Below, one piece after another: positions 41,727-50,228 of a stretch of 54,080 bases of DNA (position 1 is the stretch's first letter; every line of letters begins with the position of its first letter). Position numbers and translations under genes: made by a program. The DNA is taken from positions 1 through 54,080 of the forward strand of contig PMKK01000315.1 in the NCBI GenBank assembly GCA_003157715.1, given 5' to 3'. Origin of the DNA: Actinomycetota bacterium (GTDB lineage: Bacteria > Actinomycetota > Thermoleophilia > UBA2241). The notes under the pieces were generated by a model. That model was not told where the DNA came from, made no database searches, and saw nothing but the letters and a program-made list of their open reading frames with translations.

Positions 41727-42392
41727 GTGAGAGCGTTCGATAGCAGCCGCACAAGTCTCGCTCGTGGCCGGGGGCTTCCCGAGCCCATCTTGCTCATGGA
41801 CCCGATGGAGGCGCTGCCGCCCACGGCACAGCACCTGCTCGCCGCGGCCCGTCGTCTGCTCGTCAGCGGAGGTTTCGAGGCGCTGAAGCTCTCGGCGATC
41901 GCCCGCGAGGCCGGTGAGGCAAAGGCGAGCATCGGCTATCACTTCGGCAACAAGGACGGCCTGGTGACGGCCCTCGTCGATTCGCTCGCCCACGACGCCA
42001 ATCGGGCGCTCATCAAGGAGACGAACGCCCTCCCGCCCGGCGCTGTCCGCGTTCATGCCTTGATCGACGGTGAGGCGCGCATCGTTGCCGACGCCGAATC
42101 CTTCCGGGCGTTCTTCGAGATCCTGCCGCACGCCTTGCGCGACCCGAACATGCGTGACCGCGTGGCTGCGCTCTACGATGGCTACCGCGAGACGGTGCGG
42201 CGCTGCTTCGACAGTGCCGCGCCGGCCACTCCGGCCGAGCTGCGGCCGTTTGCCGTGCTCATGATCGCGATCGTCGACGGCCTGGCCATTCAGCACGGTC
42301 TCGACCCCGAAGGGGCGGACGTGGGAACGGCTATCAAACTGTGGGAGAAGCTGGTGCGGCCGCTCCTGGCCGAAGGAGAGCCGCGGCCCTAA
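41727..42392 (+). CDS. TetR-family regulator of the agmatine operon (inferred)
   Basis: A 221-residue protein. After about 25 residues comes the TetR domain: LPPTAQHLLAAARRLLVSGGFEALKLSAIAREAGEAKASIGYHFGNKDGLVTALVDSL. The C-terminal helical domain holds ESFRAFFEILPHALRDPNMRDRVAALYDGYRETVRRCF and resembles the TetR C-terminal ligand pocket family. GTG 41727 is chosen because AAGGAGGGG precedes it; an in-frame ATG at 41694 lacks a ribosome site. It is divergent from ptcA with a perfect palindrome between them, so it probably represses both and responds to agmatine or putrescine. The effector is inference. Confidence 0.85.
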   Translation: MRAFDSSRTSLARGRGLPEPILLMDPMEALPPTAQHLLAAARRLLVSGGFEALKLSAIAREAGEAKASIGYHFGNKDGLVTALVDSLAHDANRALIKETNALPPGAVRVHALIDGEARIVADAESFRAFFEILPHALRDPNMRDRVAALYDGYRETVRRCFDSAAPATPAELRPFAVLMIAIVDGLAIQHGLDPEGADVGTAIKLWEKLVRPLLAEGEPRP

Positions 42393-42505
42393 GCGGGCGG
42401 CGGATGCTGCCGGCCGTCAGGCTGCAGCCCGAGCCCGCACAGGCCCGGCTGCTGCCGGTGGCCGGGCGCGAGCGCCGCGCGCGCGTGCGGCCACAGGACG
42501 GGGGC

Positions 42506-43306
42506 TCAGGTAGCGACGATCACGCGCACTCCGCGCCGCGCGAGGGCGGCGGCGAACTCGGCCGGCAGGGCCGTCGTCACGAGTTGGTCGACCTGCGGCC
42601 AGTCGACCATGCGTACCCGCCCGTCGACACCGATCTTGACGGGGGAGGCCAGCACCATGGTCCGTGAGGCGTGAGCGCTCATCGCGCGCACCACGGCGGC
42701 ATCGTCGATCGAGAACGCCCGCACGCCACCGTCGAGCGTGACGCCGTCGGCGCCGATGACGGCCACGTCGGCATGCAGCGCGCTGATGGCATCGACCGAC
42801 ATTGGACCGGTGGTGCCGAACGACGTGTCTCGCAACCTGCCGCCGATGACCAGCACCTCGACGGCGGCGCTGCCCGCCAGAAGTTCGGCGATGTTCAGGG
42901 CGGAGGTGACGACCGTCAGCCGGCGACCCGTGATGCACTGTGCCAGCGCAAAGGCGCTTGTGCCGTCATTCAGAAACACCGTCATGCCGTCTGTCAGCAG
43001 CTCGGCGGCACGCTGCCCGATCAGGCGTTTCTCGCGGCGGTCCCGGCTTTGGCGGATCTCGAATTCGTCCTCGAGGGTCGAAGGCCGCCGGACCGCTCTG
43101 GCCCCCCCGCGGGTGCGCGTCAGAAAGCCGCCGCCTTCCAGCAAAACGAGATCGCGGCGGACCGTGGCCTCGCTGGCGCCGGTGACCTGCGTGAGCTCCG
43201 ACAACGAGGCGATGCTCTGCCGGCGCAGGAGGTCGCGGATCCGCTGCCTGCGCTCCTCGGCGACAAGACGATGGCTCGTGGGCGCGCCGTCGCTTGCGTC
43301 AGTCAA
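42506..43306 (-). CDS. DeoR/GlpR-family transcriptional regulator
   Basis: A 266-residue protein. The DeoR N-terminal helix-turn-helix is EERRQRIRDLLRRQSIASLSELTQVTGASEATVRRDLVLLEGGGFLTRTRGGA, and the C-terminal sugar-phosphate sensor is DGMTVFLNDGTSAFALAQ...VVTSALNIAELL...VIGGRLRDTSFGTTGP...VAVIGADGVTLDGGV. Such proteins bind phosphorylated sugars. The start is TTG 43304-43306, seven bases after AGGAGG. It is divergent from the GFA-type gene, whose promoter spacer contains a GAAAACGAAAC motif of the kind DeoR proteins often bind. No sugar operon is adjacent, so the target is unclear. Confidence 0.85.
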   Translation of the reverse strand: MTDASDGAPTSHRLVAEERRQRIRDLLRRQSIASLSELTQVTGASEATVRRDLVLLEGGGFLTRTRGGARAVRRPSTLEDEFEIRQSRDRREKRLIGQRAAELLTDGMTVFLNDGTSAFALAQCITGRRLTVVTSALNIAELLAGSAAVEVLVIGGRLRDTSFGTTGPMSVDAISALHADVAVIGADGVTLDGGVRAFSIDDAAVVRAMSAHASRTMVLASPVKIGVDGRVRMVDWPQVDQLVTTALPAEFAAALARRGVRVIVAT

Positions 43307-43497
43307 GTTGCCGCCTCCTGGTGTGCCGCTTCTTACGGGGTCATCACGCCCGCCGTCTCAGGCAGATCGGCAGCTTCGTCGGCTACCACTTAGAGCAGCC
43401 CGGTGCGAGCCCTCGTCAGTTCGACGGCAAGCGTAGGTCAACTTGCCGGCGCCGTCGAGATTCGAAGCAAAACAGTCAAATCCAATCACAACATGGC

Positions 43498-43526
43498 TTG
43501 ACGTGACCGAAAACGAAACAGATACT
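43498..43526 (+). promoter_or_regulatory. Promoter of the GFA-type gene
   Basis: TTGACG (43498-43503), a 17-base spacer and GATACT (43521-43526, four of six matches). The spacer contains GAAAACGAAAC, a possible DeoR-family half-site for the divergent regulator. Confidence 0.55.
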
Positions 43527-43560
43527 ACCAGAAAGGCAGAGGCGACCGTCAGGAGGGCAC

Positions 43561-44004
43561 ATGGCAAGCGGCAAGGACGCAGCGAGGGTCACGGGGGGCT
43601 GCCTGTGTGGCGCGGTCACCTACGAAGTCCGCGGCCCGCTGCGCGACATTCTCTTCTGTCATTGCCGCAACTGCCGGCGCACGCACGGGCACTTCTCCGC
43701 CTACGCTTCCAGCCGCCGCGAGGACCTCGTGGTGACCGAAGACCGGGGCTTGAAGTGGTATCACACAGACGAGGACGTGACACCCGACGTTCAGCGCGGG
43801 TTTTGCCGGGAGTGCGGATCCAGCCTCTTCTGGGACCCTCGTGGCCAGGACTTCGTCTACATCTCGGCCGGTGCGCTCGATCCACCGAGCGGGGTGAAGG
43901 GAGCCGGCCATATCTGGCTGTCGGAGGCCGGTGACTACTACGAGATTCCCGACGACGCCCTGCCCAGGGCCGATGGCTCTTCGCATGGCCGGTTTCTGAC
44001 CTGA
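43561..44004 (+). CDS. GFA/CENP-V-family zinc protein
   Basis: A 147-residue protein with the GFA zinc pattern: GGCLCGAVTYEVRG (CxC), CHCRNCRR (CxCxxC) and FCRECGSSLFW (CxxC), about six or more Cys ligands for two zincs in a Mss4-like fold. The family is named for a proposed glutathione-formaldehyde role, but most members have no proven reaction. Actinobacteria often lack glutathione, which makes that role less likely here. ATG 43561 follows AGGAGG. One base separates its stop from the next start, so it is probably co-transcribed with the DUF2284 gene. Confidence 0.85.
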   Translation: MASGKDAARVTGGCLCGAVTYEVRGPLRDILFCHCRNCRRTHGHFSAYASSRREDLVVTEDRGLKWYHTDEDVTPDVQRGFCRECGSSLFWDPRGQDFVYISAGALDPPSGVKGAGHIWLSEAGDYYEIPDDALPRADGSSHGRFLT

Positions 44005-44005
44005 C

Positions 44006-44596
44006 GTGCGGGCGCGGCCCTCAGCGAGTGACGCTGCGGCCGTGGCGGGAGGCCTCGACGCCGACTGTCGCGAGCTCTGCGCGCGGGCCCTCGAGCTGGG
44101 GGCAAGCGCCGCCGCCGCCGTCGCTCCCTCGCACGTGGTCACGGGCGAGTGGGTGCGCCTCAAATGCCTCTTCGGCGGCTGCGCGGCGGGCCGCTGCCTT
44201 ACCTGTCCGCCGCACTCGCCGGAACCCGCGCGCACCCGCGTCCTGCTCGACGAGTACCGGACCGTGCTGCTGCTGCGGCTCGACGTCCCGGCGACGCGCG
44301 CCGGCGAGTGGCTGGCCTGGAGCCGCCGGCTCGCCGGCGTCGCGGTGACGATGGAGCGCGAGCTCTTCCTGGCCGGCCGTCACCGGGCGTTCGCCATCGC
44401 CGGAGGCCGTCCCTGCCGCCTCGCCGAGGCCTGTGGGCGCCCCGAGGAATGCGATGCCCGCGCGCTCGTCAGACCGGGCCCGGTCGGCTGCGGGATCGAC
44501 GTGTTCGCGACCGCGGCCGGCGCCGGCTGGCCGCTCGACGTGGTGCGCTCGGCCGCAGACCCATACCGTCTGTTCGCCCTCGTGCTGGTCGACTGA
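44006..44596 (+). CDS. DUF2284-type predicted metal-binding protein
   Basis: A 196-residue Cys-rich protein. Residues about 52-70 read CLFGGCAAGRCLTCPPHSPEP, and a second cluster lies at about 138-152 (CRLAEACGRPEECDARALVRP), together able to bind an iron-sulfur cluster or zinc. The order and spacing fit DUF2284 proteins, common in anaerobes and of unknown function. The GTG start lies two bases after the GFA stop but has no good ribosome site, so translation may depend on coupling. The MoxR gene follows 47 bases downstream. Confidence 0.75.
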   Translation: MRARPSASDAAAVAGGLDADCRELCARALELGASAAAAVAPSHVVTGEWVRLKCLFGGCAAGRCLTCPPHSPEPARTRVLLDEYRTVLLLRLDVPATRAGEWLAWSRRLAGVAVTMERELFLAGRHRAFAIAGGRPCRLAEACGRPEECDARALVRPGPVGCGIDVFATAAGAGWPLDVVRSAADPYRLFALVLVD

Positions 44597-44643
44597 CCCG
44601 TGCGGGCAACGGACCCCGAAGAGATGGCGGCGGCGATCACGTC

Positions 44644-45498
44644 ATGACCGCTATCGAGACGATCCAGCGCGAGCACGGCATCATCGGGCGAGAGCGCGAG
44701 CTGGCGACGGCACTGGCCGTGCTGCGCGTTGGGCGCCACCTGCTGCTCGAGGGCCCGGTCGGTGTCGGCAAGACTACGGTGGCGCTGGCTGTCTGCGCTC
44801 ACTTGGCCCGCAAGACGATGCGCGTCGACGGCGACGACCGCTACACGGACGGCAAGCTCACCGGCTGGTTCGACCCGCCGCTGGTGCTGGAGCTGGGGTA
44901 CGGCGAGCAGTCGTTCTCGGCCGGGCCGCTCATCGAGGCCATGCGGTCCGGCTCGGTGCTGTTCATAAACGAGCTCAACCGCATGCCCGAATCGGTGCAG
45001 AACGTGCTGTTGCCGGCGCTCGACGAGCGTCTGCTACAGGTGCCTCACATCGGCGAGGTGCGGGCGGCCGACGGCTTTCAGGTGGTAGCTACCCAGAACC
45101 CGGTCGAGTACGTCGCCACCGGTCATCTCTCAGAGGCCCTCCGCGACCGCTTCGAGCATCTCGCGCTGCCCTACCAGCCGGCCGCCGACGAAGAGGCGAT
45201 CGTCGCCGCCGCGACCGGCTGCGACGACGCCGGCCTGGTACGGGCGGCCGTTCGTCTCACCCGGCTGACGCGCACGCACCCGCGCTTTCGCAGAGGAGCT
45301 TCGGTGCGCGCCGCGATCGCGATGGTCGCCGTGGCGCCCGGTTTCGAGGGCGAGACGGCCCTGCGCTGTGCCGCCGAGGCCGCTCTGGCGACGCGCGTCG
45401 AGTTGCGCGACGACCTGGATGCCGACTTCGCGACGGCGCTCGACGAGCTCTTCTCGTCGATCGTCGAGCGTGACGGCGAGGACCCCCCAAAAGCCTGA
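44644..45498 (+). CDS. MoxR/ChlI-like AAA+ ATPase
   Basis: A 284-residue AAA+ ATPase. Walker A is LLLEGPVGVGKTTVALAV, Walker B is GSVLFINELNRMPESVQN, sensor 1 is VVATQNPVEYVATGHLSEALRDRFEH with the arginine finger. The beta-hairpin insert LLPALDERLLQVPHIGEVRAADG follows the MoxR/Mg-chelatase pattern. These ATPases act as chaperones for metal insertion or complex assembly, with a VWA partner. The next gene encodes that partner. Several in-frame starts lie upstream, but ATG 44644 avoids overlap with the DUF2284 gene. Confidence 0.88.
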   Translation: MTAIETIQREHGIIGRERELATALAVLRVGRHLLLEGPVGVGKTTVALAVCAHLARKTMRVDGDDRYTDGKLTGWFDPPLVLELGYGEQSFSAGPLIEAMRSGSVLFINELNRMPESVQNVLLPALDERLLQVPHIGEVRAADGFQVVATQNPVEYVATGHLSEALRDRFEHLALPYQPAADEEAIVAAATGCDDAGLVRAAVRLTRLTRTHPRFRRGASVRAAIAMVAVAPGFEGETALRCAAEAALATRVELRDDLDADFATALDELFSSIVERDGEDPPKA

Positions 45499-45560
45499 GC
45501 GCCTCCGGCGAGGCGCCTGCCGAGCAACCGCCGCGGGAACCCGGCGGTTTCGCCCCGCCT

Positions 45561-46493
45561 GTGGCGTTCGCCGAGCGTTCCGGCACGGCCGCTGCCGGCA
45601 GTGACGGCTGGGCGGCGGCGGCCGACCTCACGCGCAGCGGCGGCCGTCTCGCCGAGCCGGGTCGGCGCCTCTTCACGGAGCGCCTCGCCGTGCGGGCCGT
45701 GCTGGCTCGCGCCGCCCGGATCGTGGGCCCGCTGCGCGGCGCCACGCGGACGATCCGGGAGCCGCTGCGCGAGCCTAGCACCGGTGATCTCGATGTCGAG
45801 TCGACGCTCGAGAACGTGCTCGGCAAGCCGTTCGCGCAGCCCGGCGACTTGATCGTGCAGCGTCGCGAGGAGCGCCGGCACCAGGTCGTGCTCATGATCG
45901 ACACGTCGCTGAGCATGGCCGGCGAGAAGATGGCGCTTGCCGCCGTAGCCGCCGCCGTCCTGGCGCTCAACCTGCACCCGGGCGATCTCTCGGTGGTGCT
46001 GTTTGCCGACGAGGCGCGCGTGGTGGCTCGGCTGGGCGAAGACCTGCCGGTCGCCGAGCTCGTGCGACGCATGCTGGACACGCCGTGCGGCGGAGCGACC
46101 AACGTGGCCGCCGCGCTGGAGCTCGGTCGCGTTGAGCTCGAGCGGGGCCGTAACCCGCGGCGCAGCGCCGTGCTGGTGAGCGACGGTCTGTATACGGCGG
46201 GGGCGGATCCCCGTCCGGCGGCCTCGCGCTTTCGGTCGCTGCACGTGCTCCTCACGCAGGACGAGCCCGCCGAAGAGCTGCCGGCGGGCGCCGCGAGGCG
46301 CGGCACCGACGTTTCTCCGGCGATCCCGCCTCCCGAGACCCGGTCGACGCGCCGCCGCGGGATCTGGATCGCACCGCGGCGCTCGATCGCTCGCGATGTG
46401 GCACGCGCCGGTGGCGGCCGGCTGGTGCGCGTCGATGGGTTCGCGGCGCTGCCGCGGCGCATGCTCGACCTGGCCGATCACGTGCTGCGCTAG
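45561..46493 (+). CDS. VWA-domain partner of the MoxR ATPase
   Basis: A 310-residue protein. After a basic N-terminal part (residues 1-105), HQVVLMIDTSLSMAGEKMALAAVAAAVLAL opens a von Willebrand A domain with a complete MIDAS metal site: DTSLS, the Thr of CGGATN and the Asp of VSDGLY. The N-terminal RRLFTERLAVRAVLARAARIVGPLRGATRTIREP stretch resembles the linker before the VWA domain in Mg-chelatase D-like and CoxE-like proteins. It should work with the ATPase to load a metal or remodel a target. GTG 45561 is the first standard start; the frame is open back to 45474, and residues encoded there look protein-like, so a rarer upstream start is possible. Confidence 0.82.
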   Translation: MAFAERSGTAAAGSDGWAAAADLTRSGGRLAEPGRRLFTERLAVRAVLARAARIVGPLRGATRTIREPLREPSTGDLDVESTLENVLGKPFAQPGDLIVQRREERRHQVVLMIDTSLSMAGEKMALAAVAAAVLALNLHPGDLSVVLFADEARVVARLGEDLPVAELVRRMLDTPCGGATNVAAALELGRVELERGRNPRRSAVLVSDGLYTAGADPRPAASRFRSLHVLLTQDEPAEELPAGAARRGTDVSPAIPPPETRSTRRRGIWIAPRRSIARDVARAGGGRLVRVDGFAALPRRMLDLADHVLR

Positions 46494-46620
46494 CTGTCGC
46501 CGCCGGCCACGAACGCGGGTGACAGGACTTGCCGCAGGGAGCTAGGCTTAAATCAGGGCTCACCGCGGCAATCGAGGACAGAGCCTGGCTTGCTCAGCGG
46601 TTGGGGAAGGAGTCAGGGCA

Positions 46621-47046
46621 GTGAAGGACCAGACCAGGACGGTGGGCAGCCTGATCGACAGAGCCGGCGTCTCCATCATCAGCTCAGTCGATCGCGACGG
46701 CTTTCCCAACTCAAAGGCGATGCTTCCGCCGAGAAGGCGTGAGGGCATCGCGCGGCTCTTCTTTACGACCAACACGTCGTCGCTGCGCGTAGGTCAGTAT
46801 CTCGCCGACCCGAAGGCCTGCGTGTACTTCTTCGACCAGCGCTTCTTTAAGGGCGTCATGCTGCGCGGCACCATGGAGGTGCTGCGCGACAGTGCCGCCA
46901 AAGAGATGATCTGGCAGGACGGCGACGAGATGTACTACCCCAAAGGTGTGACCGACCCCGACTACTGCGTGCTGTGCTTCACCGCGCGGAGCGGCAGGTA
47001 CTACAGCAGCTTCAAGTCCGAGGAGTTCGAGATAGCCGGAGATTAG
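46621..47046 (+). CDS. Pyridoxamine 5'-phosphate oxidase-like FMN-binding protein
   Basis: A 141-residue split-barrel protein. SIISSVDRDGFPNSKAMLPP, IARLFFTTNTSSLRVGQYLADPKACVYFFD and FKGVMLRGTMEVLRD are the landmarks of the general-stress/PPOX-like group, which bind flavin and reduce small substrates. True PdxH residues for pyridoxal are not evident. GTG 46621 follows AAGGAG by eight bases. It stands 127 bases after the VWA gene and 124 bases before the CMD-type gene, so operon membership is uncertain. Confidence 0.82.
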   Translation: MKDQTRTVGSLIDRAGVSIISSVDRDGFPNSKAMLPPRRREGIARLFFTTNTSSLRVGQYLADPKACVYFFDQRFFKGVMLRGTMEVLRDSAAKEMIWQDGDEMYYPKGVTDPDYCVLCFTARSGRYYSSFKSEEFEIAGD

Positions 47047-47170
47047 CTGTGCATCGACACGACGGTACGTGCCGCCGGCGCCCTCGGCTATCACTGCCTG
47101 CCGGCATCTGACGCCTGCGCCGCGGGAACGCTGTCGTTCGCAGACTTCCACCTCCAAAGGAGGACGTGCA

Positions 47171-47569
47171 ATGACTACCGAGGCCGATCGCCACACGCGT
47201 GGCCTGGAGAACCTGCGGACCGTCGACGCCAAGGCCGGCGAGCGAGTCATCGACAGCCTCGCCGACATCGCCCCCGATCTGGGCCGCTACATCGTCGACT
47301 TCGCCTTCGGCGAGGTCTACGCGCGCCCCGGCCTCGACTTCAAGGCGCGTCAGATCGCCACCGTTGCCGCGCTGACCGCTCTGGGCAACGCCACCCCGCA
47401 GCTCAAGGTCCACATCCACGGCGCGCTGAACGTTGGTCTGACGCGCGACGAGGTCGTCGAGGTGATCATGCACGTCGCCGTCTACGCCGGTTTTCCGGCG
47501 GCGCTGAACGGCGTCTTTGCCGCCAAGGAGGTCTTCGCCGAACGGGACGCTGAGGGGAAGGACCCGTGA
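47171..47569 (+). CDS. Carboxymuconolactone decarboxylase-family protein
   Basis: A 132-residue helical protein: IAPDLGRYIVDFAFGEVYARPGLDFKARQIATVAALTALG and LKVHIHGALNVGLTRDEVVEVIMHVAVYAGFPAALNGVFAAKEVFAE. This is the gamma-carboxymuconolactone decarboxylase fold without the AhpD CxxC pair, so peroxidase activity is unlikely and the substrate is unknown. ATG 47171 follows AAAGGAGG. Its last bases overlap a possible start of the following flavodoxin-fold gene. Confidence 0.85.
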   Translation: MTTEADRHTRGLENLRTVDAKAGERVIDSLADIAPDLGRYIVDFAFGEVYARPGLDFKARQIATVAALTALGNATPQLKVHIHGALNVGLTRDEVVEVIMHVAVYAGFPAALNGVFAAKEVFAERDAEGKDP

Positions 47570-47601
47570 CGGTCGACCGCGAGATCCGGCCTGGAGGACA
47601 C

Positions 47602-48144
47602 GTGCGGATCCTGGCGCTGATCGGCAGCCCGCGCAAAGGCGGCAACACCGACGTTCTCGTCGACGAGCTGCTCGCGCACAGTGCCCGCGACGGGCCCGAG
47701 GCACGCAAGGTCTACCTCTACGACCACGAGATCCGGCCATGTCTCGACTGTCGCCGTTGCCAGAAGGGCACCCACACCTGCGCCCTGCCCGACGCCATGC
47801 CCGAACTCTACGGACTGCTCGAGAGCGCCGATCTGGTCGTCTTCGCTACGCCCGTCTACTGGTACGGGCCCACGGCCAAGATGAAGCTGCTGATCGATCG
47901 CCTGCGCCCCTTCATCGCGAGCGGCGGGTTGCGGGGCAAGCAGGCTGTGCTCGTCGCGCCCTCAGAGGAGGGCGAGTCGTGCTGCGGGGCGCTCGTGGAA
48001 TGCTTTCGCCGGTCTCTGGACTACCTCGGCATGTCCTATGGCGGAAGCGCGCTGGCACGCGCCTACGAAAAGGGCGAGGTCGTCCATCGCCCGGAGGAGC
48101 TGGCGAAAGCCGCGGCGCTCGGGGCGCGGTGGCGCTCGACTTGA
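47602..48144 (+). CDS. Flavodoxin-fold NAD(P)H-dependent FMN reductase
   Basis: A 180-residue protein. It opens with the typical RILALIGSPRKGGNTDVLVDELL FMN-phosphate loop and has the iron-sulfur flavoprotein-like Cys stretch CLDCRRCQKGTHTC, then ADLVVFATPVYWYGPTAKMKLLIDR, which also contacts FMN. The Cys pattern is of the Isf type but has fewer residues than a full 4Fe-4S ligand set in sequence, so cluster binding is uncertain. GTG 47602 with GGAGG four bases upstream gives the canonical opening; a GTG at 47566 overlapping the CMD stop would add twelve residues. Confidence 0.83.
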   Translation: MRILALIGSPRKGGNTDVLVDELLAHSARDGPEARKVYLYDHEIRPCLDCRRCQKGTHTCALPDAMPELYGLLESADLVVFATPVYWYGPTAKMKLLIDRLRPFIASGGLRGKQAVLVAPSEEGESCCGALVECFRRSLDYLGMSYGGSALARAYEKGEVVHRPEELAKAAALGARWRST

Positions 48145-48189
48145 CGGCGCGTCTCTGACGCGCGGTGCGGGCGCCTGCGACGCCGCCGT

Positions 48190-49056
48190 CTACCGGCGCC
48201 CGGAACGCCCCGGCAAGCGAGACTCGCAGGGCACCTTGGTCTGGCAGAGGCCGCAGGCGTCGGTCGAAAAGCCGAACCGCGGCTCGATGAACTCGTGGCG
48301 GATCTGTTCCAGGTAGGCGCGGCACTTGTGCTTGTCGTGGCCTCGGTCGCTGATCGCGCCAGCGGGGCAGCGCCCGATACACGCGTCACAGCGCTTCTCA
48401 GAGAAGAACCTGCAGTGGGCGCGATGGTCGCCGTAGGGGCGTGGCGTGGCCGGGACGGAGAGGCGGGCGACGATCGAGCCGCAACGCATGGCCTTGCCCA
48501 GCGGTGTGATGAGGCCGTCGCAGAGGCCGAAGGTGCCGAGCCCGGCCGCGTAGGCGATGTGGCGCTCGGACCAGTTGCTCGTCACCTCGGCCATCGACCA
48601 TTGCGGCAGGCGAGTGGGGGAGACGGCGGCCACGCCGGCCTCCTCGAGCGTCGCCACGAGGTGTTCGCGCAAGGCGACGTTGAACCGCTCACCGGCGAAC
48701 TTGGCTCGCACCCAGCGTTCCGCCGGCAGGCGCGTCTGGGCACGGTTATCGCGTCTGGTCTGCCGGGTATGAGGCAGGATCCAGCTGATCGCCGTCAGAG
48801 CGGCGCTGCTGGTGGCCGGTTCCGGGAAGGCCAGCGCGAACGCTTCTTCAGGCGTCCAGTGGGCCGGGCCGACGTGCCGCTTGAGCTCCTCGAACAGGGG
48901 GTCGTCGCCGGCGGCGAAGCCCACGAGCGGCGCCCCGAAAGCCGGCTCGTCGCGCGGCATGCCGAGGCTGTTGTGGGCCGAGTCGCAAAACGCGGCGATC
49001 ACCTCGCCGATCCAGGTGGCCAGACCAGCGCTGTCGGACGGCGATCCTGCGTCCAT
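48190..49056 (-). CDS. QueG-like 4Fe-4S protein (epoxyqueuosine reductase-related)
   Basis: A 288-residue protein. The C-terminal half carries a ferredoxin-like cluster motif, RCDACIGRCPAGAIS (CxxCxxxCP), a CGSI region and a last Cys pair in DACGLCQTKVPC. The central AEVTSNWSERHIAYAAGLGTFGLCDGLITPLGKAMRCGSI resembles epoxyqueuosine reductases and RdhA-related proteins. QueG needs cobalamin for the final queuosine step; this protein lacks several QueG-flanking domains and has a different N-terminus, so it may be a paralogue with another electron-transfer role. ATG 49054-49056 follows AGGAGG. It is convergent with the FMN reductase gene. Confidence 0.7.
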   Translation of the reverse strand: MDAGSPSDSAGLATWIGEVIAAFCDSAHNSLGMPRDEPAFGAPLVGFAAGDDPLFEELKRHVGPAHWTPEEAFALAFPEPATSSAALTAISWILPHTRQTRRDNRAQTRLPAERWVRAKFAGERFNVALREHLVATLEEAGVAAVSPTRLPQWSMAEVTSNWSERHIAYAAGLGTFGLCDGLITPLGKAMRCGSIVARLSVPATPRPYGDHRAHCRFFSEKRCDACIGRCPAGAISDRGHDKHKCRAYLEQIRHEFIEPRFGFSTDACGLCQTKVPCESRLPGRSGRR

Positions 49057-49382
49057 ATGTCCTCCTTGCACTGTGCCGTCGCGGGCGGATCGTTGCTCTC
49101 AGCGTGACACGGATCGTGGGGCGATGCCAGGCGCGGCGCGGTCAAAAGCGGCGAGTTGAGCTTCAAACGCTCATCGTCGCCGCGCGACACCAGTAGTATC
49201 GGCCAGGCGTTTGCACCCGAGGGCGCTCGCACCCGAGGGCGCTCGCACCGGAGGGCGCTCGCACCGGAGGGCGCTTGCACCGCGGGGCGCTTGCGTAGCT
49301 ACCGGGCGTTTGCGCGCTGGGGGTACTTGCGGCCTCGCGACGCACGACACACGCCACACGGCACGCAAACGAAGGGAGCACG
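49057..49382. other. Divergent intergenic region with 16-bp tandem repeats
   Basis: There are 326 bases between the starts of the QueG-like and patatin genes. About 90 bases (49206-49295) are 16-bp tandem repeats. I see no clear -35/-10 pair beyond GC-rich sequence and no gene. The ribosome site of the patatin gene (AAGGGAG) is at the right end. Confidence 0.5.
49206..49295. repeat. 16-bp tandem repeat, 5.6 copies
   Basis: Units of GGCGCTCGCACCCGAG and close variants, each exactly 16 bp, at 49206, 49222, 49238, 49254, 49270 and a partial at 49286. Adjacent units differ by one or two bases. Sixteen is not a multiple of three, so it is not kept for coding. It lies upstream of the patatin gene. 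Confidence 0.85.
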
Positions 49383-50228
49383 ATGAAGCGGGCGCTGGTT
49401 CTGGCCGGCGGGGGCGTGGCCGGTATCGCCTGGGAGATCGGCGTCCTGCGCGGCATCTGCGACGGCGCACCGGCTCTGTACGCGAGTCTCGTTGGCGCCA
49501 ATGTGATCCTGGGCACGTCGGCCGGCGCGGCGGTCGCCGCGCAGATCACCAGCCGGACTCCCGCGAGCGATCTCTACGACGCCCAGCTGAGCGAGACCAC
49601 CAGCGAGCTCGAAGTCGACCTCGACATCGACGACCTGATGGCCCGCTTCGGCCAAGCCACCGCTGGGGCAGCCACGGCCGCGGAGGCGCGACGGCGGATC
49701 GGCGCGCTGGCTCTCGCTGCCGCGACGGTCGACGAAGCGGCTCGCCGCCGCGCGATCGCCGCGCGACTGCCCGTCCCCGCCTGGCCCGAGCAGGTACTTC
49801 TCCTGCCTGCCCTCGACGCCGAGACGGGAGAGCTTGTGATCTTCACGCGGGCCTCGGGGGTCGCCCTGGTCGACGCCGTGGCCGCGAGCTGCGCGCTGCC
49901 GGGTGTCTGGCCGCCGGTCGGCATCGGCGGACGTCGCTACATCGATGGGGGTATGCGCTCGGGCACGAACGCCGACCTGGCCACCGGATGCGACCGTGTG
50001 CTTGTCGTCACGCCCTCCGCGGCGGATGCGCCCCAGCGGTGGGGCGACCTGCGGGGCGAGATCGAGCTGCTGAAACCAGCCGAGGTGCGGGTGGTGCACG
50101 CCGATGCGGCGTCGCTTGCGGCGTTCGGCTCGAACCCCCTGTCGCCGGCCACCCGCGGACCGGCCGCGCGCGCCGGACGAGCGCTCGGCAAGGCCCGCGC
50201 GGCCGAGCTTGTCGCCTTCTGGGGCTGA
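49383..50228 (+). CDS. Patatin-like phospholipase
   Basis: A 281-residue alpha/beta hydrolase-like protein with a Ser-Asp dyad. RALVLAGGGVAGIAWEIG holds the oxyanion GGGxxG, ILGTSAGAAVAAQ the GxSxG nucleophile, and RRYIDGGMRSGTNADLA the catalytic Asp (DGG). Patatins hydrolyse acyl chains from phospholipids. There is no signal peptide, so it acts inside the cell or at the membrane face. ATG 49383 follows AAGGGAG. Two perfect 13-bp repeats start two bases after its stop. Confidence 0.9.
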   Translation: MKRALVLAGGGVAGIAWEIGVLRGICDGAPALYASLVGANVILGTSAGAAVAAQITSRTPASDLYDAQLSETTSELEVDLDIDDLMARFGQATAGAATAAEARRRIGALALAAATVDEAARRRAIAARLPVPAWPEQVLLLPALDAETGELVIFTRASGVALVDAVAASCALPGVWPPVGIGGRRYIDGGMRSGTNADLATGCDRVLVVTPSAADAPQRWGDLRGEIELLKPAEVRVVHADAASLAAFGSNPLSPATRGPAARAGRALGKARAAELVAFWG

